From contig NC_049995.1 of assembly GCF_000003815.2 (NCBI RefSeq), positions 9,945,295 to 10,009,294 on the forward strand: a DNA stretch of 64,000 bases, in the 5' to 3' direction. Below are positions 45,801 through 57,800 of the stretch, piece after piece; the first letter of the stretch is position 1; each line of letters opens with the position of its first letter. A program made the translations under genes and the position numbers. Origin of the DNA: Branchiostoma floridae. Its lineage: Eukaryota > Chordata > Leptocardii > Amphioxiformes > Branchiostomatidae. Under the pieces are notes generated by a model. That model worked only from the letters and a program-made list of their open reading frames with translations. It searched no databases and was not told the origin of the DNA.

Positions 45801-48800
45801 TGTTTTTTTCATCATCAGGAATAAATAGTGTGCAAAGGTCATGGAAGGCCGTGACCTACCCAGAATACCACGGGATGAAGATTTCCAACATGGCGATGAT
45901 GGCAGGTGGTCCGTCCTCCACACAGAGCTTCCCCCTACCGGCGACCATGGACAAAGCAACGAGAGAAGGTAAGAAAATTGAACAAATGAAAACAAAAATT
46001 TGAAATGACTGTTGCTAAAAAAAACGACGGTGGCGACGCGTGTGGCGTAACTGGTAGAGCGTTCGGTTTGGAATCTAGAGGTCCTGAGTTCGATACCCGC
46101 CGTGCCCCCGACGTTGTGATCTTGGGAAAGGCACTTTGCATGACCTTCCTCACTTTACCCAGGTTTTAAAAATTGGTACCTGACTTCGGTCAGGGAGGTA
46201 AAAAAAAAGACAGCCTTTACACTCTGTACTGTGTATACCGCTTATTGTACATACTGTTTATGTGGCACTGTAAATATAAGTAACAAACTTGAGTGCAGTG
46301 CCACATTGTCCTCGTCTGTTCAAAGCAAATAGAAAAAAAAGAACATTGTAAAAAGTGTCTAAGAGCGCATACCCGACGTAGACGTAAGTAGTATAGTAGG
46401 TGTACGCTGACTATTATTATTCAGGCGCAAGCAGGCGCAGGTCAAAGGTCATCGCCTGCCTAGTGGAGCAGGTCAGAGGTCAGATATTATTTTGTCAGGG
46501 CGGGTCAGAGGTCAGAAGTCACATATTATGTATTCAGGCGCAGGTCAGAGGTCAGATATAATGTATTCAGGCGCAGGTCAGAGGTCAGATATTATGTTCC
46601 CTTTTGATACACCCCCCTCGCCACAAATGAACCTCCCCCTCCCCAATCGTGAAAGACATGCCCTTATTTGGCCTGGTTCTAAGTCTCTACGTTACAAAGT
46701 CAAAAATAAACAAACATGACAATGACCGTCTGATTTTTCCGTTCTTTTATTCTGTACTTTCAAAAGTCAGCATCTAGCGTGAACTTCTGCTGTTCAGAGG
46801 AAGACATCACCCCCATCTTCTGATACTCTCCCACCTTCTTCTCAAAGAAGTTGGTCTTTCCCTCCAGAGAAATGTTCTCCATGAAGTCAAAGGGGTTCTC
46901 GCTGTTGTAAAGCTTACTGCACATGAGTTCTCCCAGCAGCCTATCTGCGACAAACTCGATGTACTGTTTCATCAGGTCTTGATTCATCCCAATCAGCTTC
47001 ACAGGAAGAGCTTCCGTCAGGAACTCTTGCTCAATCTTAACAGCATTGTCGATAATCTGGTGAATGCGCTCTTGACTGGGCTTATTGATCAGATAGCTGA
47101 CCATAAGACAGGCAAAGTCGGTGTGCAGACCCTCGTCTCTACTGATCAGCTCATTAGAGAAAGTCAGCCCTGGCATAAGTCCTCTTTTCCTCAACCAGAA
47201 AATTGCTGCAAAGGCCCCGGAGAAAAATATCCCTTCCACAGCAGCAAACGCAACAACACGATCCCCAAAAGTGCTTTTCTCGTCTCCGGTCCACTTTAGG
47301 GCCCAGTCAGCTTTCTTCTTTACACAAGGTATGGTCTCAATCGCACTGAACAGATGCTCTCTTTCATGCGGATCCTTCACGTAGGTGTCGATTAAGAGGC
47401 TGTACATTTCAGAATGGATGTTCTCAATGGCAATCTGGAAGCCATAGAAGCACCTCACCTCAGGCACCTGCACCTCTTTGGTGAATCTCTCTACCAGATT
47501 TTCATTCACGATTCCGTCACTAGCTGCAAAGAATGCCAGGACGTGTTTGATGAAGTGTTTTTCGTTGTCATTCAGACTCTCCCAATGCTCCAAATCCTTA
47601 GAGAGATCAACTTCCTCCGTTGTCCAGAATGATGCTACAGCCTTCTTGTACATGCGCCAGATGTCGTGGTACTGGATGGGAAAAATGACGAAGCGTCTGG
47701 AGTTTTCACGCAGTAGGGGCTCACACTGCATCTCTCGGTCTACAGAGACCTTAAGTACGGACAGCTGGTTAGACTTCGATGGCTGCGCTGGAAGCATCTT
47801 GCGGCGGTTCTGTTAGCAAAAAAAGGAAGACCTTTTATCTTGTCTGTCACCATATATTTGCATATTTACATTTGCATCAGACGAGTCGGTACTCTGATTG
47901 GTCCAGATATACAGAGTTTAGGGGGGATATGTAATTCCTTAGCTCAAGTCGGGGTGAAACAGAGGTCAGGCTGAACTTTTGACCCACCAAGGTAACTATG
48001 ACAACCCGCCCTATTGTTCACCGCTGGCCGCGGAACCTAGTTGCCCGTGCTGAACAACGCCAGATGGCCCATTGTTCTTGTGTGGGTAGGAAACAATAGA
48101 CGCCGCGGCTTGGTATGCACACGGCTTGGGAGAGAGCTAACAATGCACTTGGAGTCAGGCCCGTGAGGAGTCAGGCCCGTACAGTGAGCGTCACACATTC
48201 TGAGCAGCTACAAGACAACAGAGAACGGTGCTGTCTGGACACTGCGTTGTACGTACATACATGGCCAGCCCTAACTCATTCATACATGGCCAGCCCTAAC
48301 TCATTGGAACCGAGGAGGTAAGGAAGAAACGCAAAACCTTTATCAACAAGTTGAACAGGGTTCTTGGCCAAACGTTACGTGGGATAAAGTGGGCCCGTAT
48401 TGAAATGCAAATCGGCCTCTGGCCCCTGGTTGACCCCGCTGGCCCCGACCCTTGGTGGTCGCGCTGAAGAATGCCAGATGGTGGCATTGTTCTTGTGCGG
48501 GTAGGAAACAATAGACGGATTGGTCACCGCGGCTTGGTATGCACACGGCTTGGGAGAGAGCTAACAATGCACTTGGAGTCAGACCCGTGCGGAGTCAGGC
48601 CCGTACAGTGAGCGTCCCACACATTCTGAGCAGCTACAAGACAACAGAGAACGGTGCTGTCTGGACACTGCGTTGTACGTACATACATGGCCAGCCCTAA
48701 CTCATGGGAACTGGAGGAGGGAAGGAAGGTCCGTAAAACAACTTGAAAAGGGTTCTTTGCCAAACGTTACGTGGGCTGAATTGGGCCCGTTTTGAAATGC

Positions 48801-51800
48801 AAATCGGCCTCTGGCCCCTAGTTGACCTCGCTGGCCCGGCCCTTGGTGGCCGCGATGAAGAACGCCAGATGGTGGCATTGTTCTTGTGCGGGTAGGAAAC
48901 AATAGACGGATTGGTCACCGCGGCTTTGTGTGCACATGGCTTGGAACAGAAGCAATTCTGCCACTTGGAGCCAGGCCCGTGCGGAGTCAGGCCCGTACAG
49001 TGAGCGTCCCACACATTCTGAGCAGCTACAAGACAACAGAGAACGGTGCTGTCTGGACACTGCGTTGTACGTACATACATGGCCAGCCCTAACTCATGGG
49101 AACTGGAGGAGGGAAGGAAGGTCCGTAAAACAACTTGAAAAGGGTTCTTTGCCAAACGTTACGTGGGCTGAATTGGGCCCGTTTTGAAATGCAAATTGGC
49201 CCCTGCTTGGTGTACACACGGCTGGGAACAAAACCAACTCTTCCGCTTGGAGAGGGCCGTGCGGACAAATTACAGTTACCACCACCCGCGTACCGAGCAG
49301 ACAAGACAGCGGTGAATTAAGCGCTGGCCGGACACTACGTTATCGGACATACATGGTCAGCCCTAACTTCTGGGAATCGAGGAGGCAAGGAGGAAATGTA
49401 AAAGCTTTATCAACAAGTTGAACAGGGTTCTTGGCCAAACGTTACGTGGGCTAAAGGGGGCCCGTTTTCAAATGCAAATTGGCCTCTGGCCCAAAGTCGA
49501 CCCTGCTGCTGAAGAACCACAGATGGCCCTTTGTTGTTCCCTGCCAGGAGACAATAGACGGAGTCGTCGCCCAGACAATAGACGGAGTCCAAGCAAGTTG
49601 TCCTGCCTGCCTGCTTCGTTCCTCCTCACCAACTCGCTCTGGGCGGAAGTGGCCCGTTTTGTTATGCAAATGACCATCTGCTCTTCGTGAAGGGACATGT
49701 CCATATTTGGCTAGCCAATCAATAAAAAGGCCACAGGCGAGACACCGGCGATCAGTTGGCCTGGGGGTCACCCCGGACTGTGCCCCGATTCTGTCGTGCC
49801 ACCTACTTGAATGACCGCAGTACCGCTACAGACGGATCGTCTCTTTCTTTCGGTAAGTGGAAAAACTTCTCCGCTACCAAAACAAGTATTCCTGACCGGC
49901 AAAAAACGATTTTGTTCAGTCACAAAAGGTCTCACAAAAGAGCACCGAAGCCCTTTCTTTGTTTGAATACTGATGAGTGTGCGGTCGTCGCTCTAGCAAA
50001 AGCACTGTAGTATTTTACAAATTCAGCTTTTCAAACAAAGCTTTGTATGTTCTTTCAGAACCCAGCAATGATCAAGAGTACAGTCAACTAACCATGGCGT
50101 TTACTTGTGAAAAGTGCGGAAAAACCTTCACCCAAAAACGCAATCTCACCCGTCACCAAAAGTCCCACGACACAACTACCTACCACTGCGAGATCTGCGA
50201 CAAAAGCTTTGACCGTCTTGATAGTTTCAAACGACATCAGAAGTCCCACGACCCGACCGCGCCCACGCACGAGTGCGATTTTTGCGGCAAAAAGTTTCCT
50301 AGACGGGACAATCTACTGCAACATCGGCGGCTGCACGATAAACCCAGGCCGGCCCTCACGTTCTGGTGCCGACCGTGTAACGTGGCGTTTGACACGGTCC
50401 ACGCCCTGCAGGCGCACCGAGAAGCCGCACACCCCGTGGCGTCAACCTCCCGTCCGCGGAAGAGGGTTTCCCCCGCGGGAGGGGCCGAGCCCAAAGCGAA
50501 ACGACGCCACATCCAACCCGCAGGAGACGACGACGCATTTCCTTTTGAGGAAGATCCAGAGGACGTATCGGAAGAGCTGATTCCCCAGCACGAAGACGGG
50601 GCTGTTCAGAATCTGTACCGGCAGAAGTGGTCTATGATTAGGACGCAGTTCAAGCGGGGCCAAAACATCCAGGACACGTAAAACTTTCGACTGGAGTCCG
50701 AAAATCCTAGCGATCTGGCCGACAACGTATGGGCCATCTTTGGCGACCAGCAAACCGTCTTTAAGATCAACCTATCGTTCGGGTTCATTCTCCAGGACGG
50801 GGAAACGGGAGCACTGCGATATTTTTACCCCTGTGAAAATAATAACGGATTTTTACCAGAACCTGTCCAAGTGGAAAACGAGGATGGTGTCCGACGGTTC
50901 CTAGACAAGATCGAAGAGGTCGATCACATGGAGAAGGCGCGACAGGAGCGCCCCAACAGTAAGTCAGTCCTGCAGAAGATGGTGAACGTCATGTTTTACG
51001 TGAACAAAATCAAGGACCATCCGATCGGTGCCCCCGGGACGCTTACAGACTACATCAAGAACAGCAGGTCCATCATCGCTCTTCTAGGCGATAGAGTTGG
51101 CCCGTACACGGACAAGCTCTGCTTTTTCCGATGCCTGGCACTCCATCGGCAATGCGATCGCACCAAGCTGGAAAGGACGACCAAGAGCCTCTTCAGAGAG
51201 TACCTGGCGTGGATGGGTAAGACGGCCAAACAGTTTAAAGGCGTATCTCTTAAACATTTGGAGGACATAGAGAAATTGTTCGAGGTCGACGTGTACGTTT
51301 ATGCTCTACAGCCCAATCGCGATGAAGACGCCGAAGATGACGACTTCTTTGCGGAGTTGGTGAGACGTCCCCTGTCTACACACAACAATACGATGTACCT
51401 GAATCTCTGCGAGCAACATTACAGTTACATTAAGGATTTTAAGGCCTACGCCAAGTCGTACGCGTGTCCGCAATGTGGAAAGAGGTGGATGCACCGTGGT
51501 AATTGCGAAAGACACATTCGCACGTGCGACGGTAAGGTGACCAAGGAGTATCCGGGGGGCGCCTACCATCTACCGCAGACCATCTTTGAAAAGCTGCAGG
51601 ACGAAGGGATCGTCGTCCCCGAAGAAGATCGTTACTATCCCTACCGCGCCTGTTTCGATATAGAATGTCTTCTAAAACCACTGACTGATCAAAAGACGGA
51701 CAAGATGACGTGGGAGGCGGCGCACGAACTCTTGAGCGTGAGCGTCTGCTCAAACGTCCCTGAATACACCGACCCAGAATGTTTCGTGTCCGAAGGCGAC

Positions 51801-54800
51801 CCGACAAAAGTGGCTGAAGACTTGTTGAATTTCCTACAGCAAATCAGTCGTAAGGCGTACTCCCTTCTGTCGGAAAAGTTTGGCTGGGCGTTGGACAAAA
51901 TGGAAGAAATTCGGCAAAGGGATTTGGAGAAAGAGGAAGACGAAGAAGAACAAACGGAAGGAGAATCTCCGAAAGACATACTTGACAAGGCGAAGCGAAA
52001 AGAAAAACGCCGGAAAGAACATTACATGACCAAACTGATGGAGGAACTGAACAAGTACATGAGTCAGCTGGTGGTCCTTAGTTTCAACGGTGGGAAGTAT
52101 GACCTGAACGCCATCAAAAAAGTGTTCCTCCCGCTGCTGCTGCGATCTACAAGCAAACTCCGGCCCATCAAGAAGAACAACACGTACATGTCGATTGAAA
52201 CGGACGACCTCAAATTCCTGGATCTCATCAATTATGTGGCTCCGGGCTTCTCCTACTCTATCCTGCTGAAGGCGTACGGCTGCCAGGAGACAAAGGGATT
52301 CTTCCCGTACGAATGGATGGACAGCTTGGACAAGTTGGAGCACACGCGGCTACCACCACGAGCCGCCTTCCATAGCAACCTGCGACAGTCCGACATCTCG
52401 GAGGAGGATTATCTGTACTGTCAGCGCGTGTGGGAAGAGCAGGGTATGACGACCATGAGAGACTTCCTAATATGGTACAACAACAAGGACGTTAGCCCCA
52501 TGGTGGAAGCCGTGCAAAAGATGACAGAGTTCTACCAGGACAAAGGTATAGACATGTTTAAGGATGGCATTAGCGTCCCGGGTCTGACACTTAAGTACCT
52601 ATTCATGAACCTGCCGCACGATACGTACTTTACTCTTCCTGACAATGAGGAGGTGTACAGATTGTATAAAGACAACATAGTGGGGGGACCCAGCATCATC
52701 TTTCATAGGTACCACGAGAAGGGCAAGACCTACATCAGGGCCGACGAGATGAAATTGTTGGGCAGGGAACCGAAACCTTGTCAAAAGGTCATTGGCTACG
52801 ACGCGAATGCGTTATATCTGTGGGCCCTGATGCAGGACATGCCCTCCGGCCATTACATTCGGCGGCGGGAAGACACGGGGTTCGAAAGAGAATATTCTAC
52901 ACCTCAGTGGGGACGAATGGCCGTCGACTGGTTAGACTGGGTGGCCCAAGAGCGGAACCTCGTCATTCGGCACAAATTCAACAGCACAGAGAAGCGCATC
53001 GGTTCACGTCGAATTCCGGTGGACGGTTTCTGTTCCGACACCGGGGAAATCTTTCAGTTTCACGGTTGCTATTGGCACGGTCACCGCTGCCCCTTGACCA
53101 AAGGCGAATTCTTCAACGATCGTCGCGGCAAGTCTTTCGCGACTTTGAGGGCGGAAACGGCCCAAACGACCGAGTACCTGCGAGCGTGCGGGTATGCGGT
53201 CACCGAAATGTGGGAGTGTCAGTGGAGAAACTTGGTAAGAGCCGACGTCCGATTGGCGTCTTTTTTGGAAGGCCGCAAGACTCCCACCGAACATCTTCCC
53301 GACATGACCGGTGAACGCGTCCTCCAGGCTGTTCGCTCGAAGGAGTTGTTTGGAGCGGTGGAATGCGACATCGAGGTCCCCGCGGATCTCAAGTCGCGCT
53401 TCGCCGAAATGCCTCCGATATTTAAGAACGTCGAGATTTCCATCTACGATATTGGCGAGCACATGAAGGAGTACGCCGTGGATCATCGCATTATGTCCAA
53501 ACCCAGGCGATCGCTCATCGGTAGTATGTTCGGTCAAAAGATCCTCTTGGCTTCGCCCTTACTCAACTGGTATCTCGACCACGGCTTGAAGGTCACTCGC
53601 ATCTACCAGGTGATGGAGTACAGACCCAAACCCAGTTTTAAAGCTTTCGGAGATGCCGTTAGCGATGCGAGACGTAAGGGTGACGAGGACAAAACCAAGA
53701 AGATCATCGCCGACACCATGAAGCTGATCGGTAATTCTGGCTATGGCAAGACGGTCACCAACAAAGAAAAACAAACAGACGTCGAGTATTGCCAAGACGT
53801 CGTGACCGCCACTCGAAAGATCAACACTTCGCGGTTTCGGCATCTGATCGTGGTCAACGACAAAAATTTCTTTGAAATTGAGTCGGCAAAGCGCACCATC
53901 AAGTTTAACCTTCCCATGCAAATTGGCTTCTTCGTATACCAATACGCCAAATTGCGTATGCTTGCCTTTTACTACGACTTCATGTTAAAGTTCGTGGACG
54001 TGTCCGATTTCCAGTACTGTGAAATGGACACGGACTCCGCTTACATTGCCATTTCGGCGGACAAGCTGGAGGACGTGATCAAACCGGACATGCTGGAGTC
54101 GTACGACCGCGAGAAATCTGACTGGTTTCCCCGAACAGACACCAAACAGAACGCGGCTTACGACAAGCGCACCCCCGGGCTGTTCAAAGAAGAATGGTCC
54201 GGGAGCGGTATTGTCGGTCTGTGCAGTAAAACGTATTACTGTTTCGGCGGAGATGAAGCGAATGACGACAAATTCAGTGGCAAAGGAGTGAGCAAACGAT
54301 GTAACGTCATCAATCACCTCAAGTACCTGAACGTCTTGCAGACCAAGAAAAGCGGGCAGGGCATCAACAAAGGGTTTCGCGTGCACGAAAACGAAATACA
54401 CACGTACACGCAAACTCGAGATGCCTTTTCGTACTTTTATCCCAAACGAAAAGTAAAGAATGACAAGGTCACCACTCTCCCTCTCGATATTTAGAGCGGC
54501 TAGTGTGTCATATATTGCGCATAGATGTATATTGTAAAGCAATCGTGTGATGATGAAATGCTGCTGCCATGACTCGCCTCTGTTGGAAATAAATGCGCAG
54601 AAACGTTGTTTGTCATTATTATAGTATAGTAGATAGATAGATAAATAGTACTGCTGGGCAGAGTTGACGTCATTTGCAGGTATGGATGCGAGAGTACACC
54701 ATCCATGTCGGATGGTTCTCGCGGGCTGTTCTGGGTCTGGGAAATCATATTTTGCTCAAAAACTACTGACGACGGGAGCCAGTTGGATCGATCCCGGTCC

Positions 54801-57800
54801 CTTTCAACACGTGGTGTGGTGTTATTCGGAGTTTCAGGACAAGCTGCACCGCGAGCTGACTTCGAAACTAGGGTCAAAAGTTCAGTTCGTAGAAGGCCTT
54901 CCCAACAATTGGAATGACGTCATTAAGCCGTCATGCCGAAACGCGCTCGTGATTGATGATCTCATGATTGAGTCGGCCAAGGACACGGATCAAAGGGTAA
55001 CGAAATTGTTTACCCGAGCCAGCCGTCATCGTGACTTGTCCGTGATTTTTCTCGTTCAGAATTTGTTCTTTCAAGGCCTGAGAACCATTTCTCTTAACTC
55101 CAGTTACATCGTCCTGTTCAAATCGCCAAGGGATCAAAGCATGATCACCACGTTAGCTCGGCAAATGTACCCGGGGCACGGTAAATTTCTTCGAGAGTGT
55201 TACGAGGACGCCGTGAATAAGACGACGTACGGACATCTCTTCCTTGACCTCCATCCCGAAACGCCTGAGGACCTGCGCGTGAGAACAAACATGCTGACGC
55301 CACAACCCCAAGTGTACCTGAGAAAGTGATAAAACGTTCCGTTCGACCACGTCGCGGTCTCATTTTGCCGAAGATGTCGAAGAGGTTACATCGTCACGCC
55401 GATTGTCTCCGGGTGTTGAGCAAGGCCAACCCGAAATTGCGAAAAGCCATCCTGTCGTCCGCCCCTAACGATCTCTTGAAATCGATTTGTGACTGCACGC
55501 ACAACGTCTTGAAGGGCAACGTTCGTCTCACACCTGCCCAGAAGAAAGGTCTGGCTCGGCACAAAGCCACACTGCGTCAGCTTGGCGATAAGAAGGTTCC
55601 CCTGACCAAGAAAAGGCAGACGTTGATCCAGAAGGGTGGGTTCCTGTCTCTTCTACTCAGTCCTATTATTTCTGCAATTAGCTCCTTATTTGGAGGTGGA
55701 CGGAAGTAACGTCGTCATGGAACATAGCAGAAAGATGGCACTCGTGCCGCAAGAATTGCTCTCAACGATTCAGGCTAAGCAACAAGAACAGACGTCTCCC
55801 CTGGTCAAGACCGCCGTTACCTTGGACGAGGAAATGAAGTCGGTGATGGAACGGCCTGATCTTCCGGACGACGAGAAAGCTACCTTGTACCAACAACTCT
55901 TGCAGCGTTATCTGACGTACAGAGATAAGCGTCGCACAGAGCCAGTCACGGTGAGGGTGTTGTCCTCACCTACTACCGTCACCAACACCGCTACCACGGA
56001 CGCCAGCACGGATGGAACGTCTCCCAGCACCCCCGTATCCAGTGGTAAAGAAGACCAGAGCATACTGGAGGCCTTTCCCAAGACCATGAAAGCTCGCGCA
56101 CGACAGATGCTCAACGTCATCAAACACAAGGGTGGAGACATCATCGGTTACAACGATCAGGGACAGTTGCTCTACAACAAACAAGTGGTCCCGGGTTCAA
56201 ATGTGTCCGACTTGATTAGAGACGCGATGCAAAAGAGGCAAGGGTTCAATCCCACCGGCTGGCAATCTTTTGCCAGGGGCCTGGCACGCATCAATGCGCC
56301 GGAAGCCGCTATCAGGCACCCGACCCGGCTGTCCGTGATCCAACGTCACAAGAGCCGCACCGCCCGTGGGAAGATCTTCAGACGGAGAGAGCGAGGACGT
56401 CATCCCAACACCGCNNNNNNNNNNNNNNNNNNNNNNNNNNNNNNNNNNNNNNNNNNNNNNNNNNNNNNNNNNNNNNNNNNNNNNNNNNNNNNNNNNNNNN
56501 NNNNNNNNNNNNNNNNNNNNNNNNNNNNNNNNNNNNNNNNNNNNNNNNNNNNNNNNNNNNNNNNNNNNNNNNNNNNNNNNNNNNNNNNNNNNNNNNNNNN
56601 NNNNNNNNNNNNNNNNNNNNNNNNNNNNNNNNNNNNNNNNNNNNNNNNNNNNNNNNNNNNNNNNNNNNNNNNNNNNNNNNNNNNNNNNNNNNNNNNNNNN
56701 NNNNNNNNNNNNNNNNNNNNNNNNNNNNNNNNNNNNNNNNNNNNNNNNNNNNNNNNNNNNNNNNNNNNNNNNNNNNNNNNNNNNNNNNNNNNNNNNNNNN
56801 NNNNNNNNNNNNNNNNNNNNNNNNNNNNNNNNNNNNNNNNNNNNNNNNNNNNNNNNNNNNNNNNNNNNNNNNNNNNNNNNNNNNNNNNNNNNNNNNNNNN
56901 NNNNNNNNNNNNNCTGATGCGGACACGGGCCTAGATGTAGACTGTGTTTACATTTATTTGTTTCTGCGAGTGTATGTGTATGATTGTGTGTGCGATTTGT
57001 GTGTGCGGAAAAAGAGAACACGCTATGACCGATATACGTTTTCATGATATTTATTCATAACAACCTTCTACAGTCAATACTACACTCTAAAAGCTATATC
57101 ATATGGTATACGGTTAACCATGCATACGTTAGTCGTTTAACGCTCGATCAAAGTCTTCAAGGGTTCTCGCTATCTGTCGCATGACAAGCTCAATGTCGAC
57201 CACGGGAGCATCTATATCAAAATGCCGCTCTATAAACTCTGCTACGGATACATCGTTCAGTTCTAAGTCACTGCTAAACATATCGACTATGCTAGTCATC
57301 GGAATATTTCTGCATCTGTGCAAGAGGTAGAACAGGCAGTGCTGCCCACAAGTGGTAGACAGTCTAGCTTGTATCTGGCGCTGGTTACGAATCCACGGAA
57401 GGCGCGTATTTCGCCGCAAAAATCTTAATATAGAGCGGGGATACAGACTAGGGCCACGGCCATAAGAATCAAAGAATTCGCCCCGTCCTTCCTCGTCGAA
57501 ATAGATGGCCAGCCAATGCTGCCCGGGTTTATTGCTTGGGTCAGTATTAACGACGTAAGCGCTCGGATAGACCCGCACACGCCTCGGAAGCCGATCTGAA
57601 GCAAAGACTCCGCGGAGGTGAGGTGCCGTGTTCTTGTCGCTCCGTAAGACGGCGTACATCTGTCTCGTGTCCATCTCTAGTTGCTGTAGTCAAAGCTGAT
57701 GTTTCTCTGCCTGTCAATCTCCAGGAGATTATCGAATTCAGCGAGGACCACCGCCACCACTGTTTGATCTAAAGCCTGTGCAAAATGCAGCTCCAGGCGA

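Noticed and set aside
46034-46110. tRNA gene on the plus strand (A and B boxes present)
   Set aside because: The A/B boxes are followed by a body and A-rich tail shared with 38270-38665, and a proper acceptor stem is not formed; it is a tRNA-derived SINE.
46760-47797. Host RRM2 gene or processed pseudogene in the CTSC intron
   Set aside because: It lies between the Polinton TIRs, 70 bp from the left one, has its own promoter-like elements and an intact frame; a host locus there would have to be inside the element.
48115-49690. Several 60-150-residue frames on both strands in the tandem array
   Set aside because: They recur because the 390-bp unit recurs, exist on both strands at once and show no domain; treated as non-coding.
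48040-49690. CRISPR-like array from regularly spaced repeats
   Set aside because: Units are about 390 bp with no short repeat/spacer alternation, and the DNA is animal nuclear.
52778-53314. Second frame of 178 residues inside PolB
   Set aside because: Shadow of the PolB frame, no recognisable domain, and it covers essential polymerase motifs.
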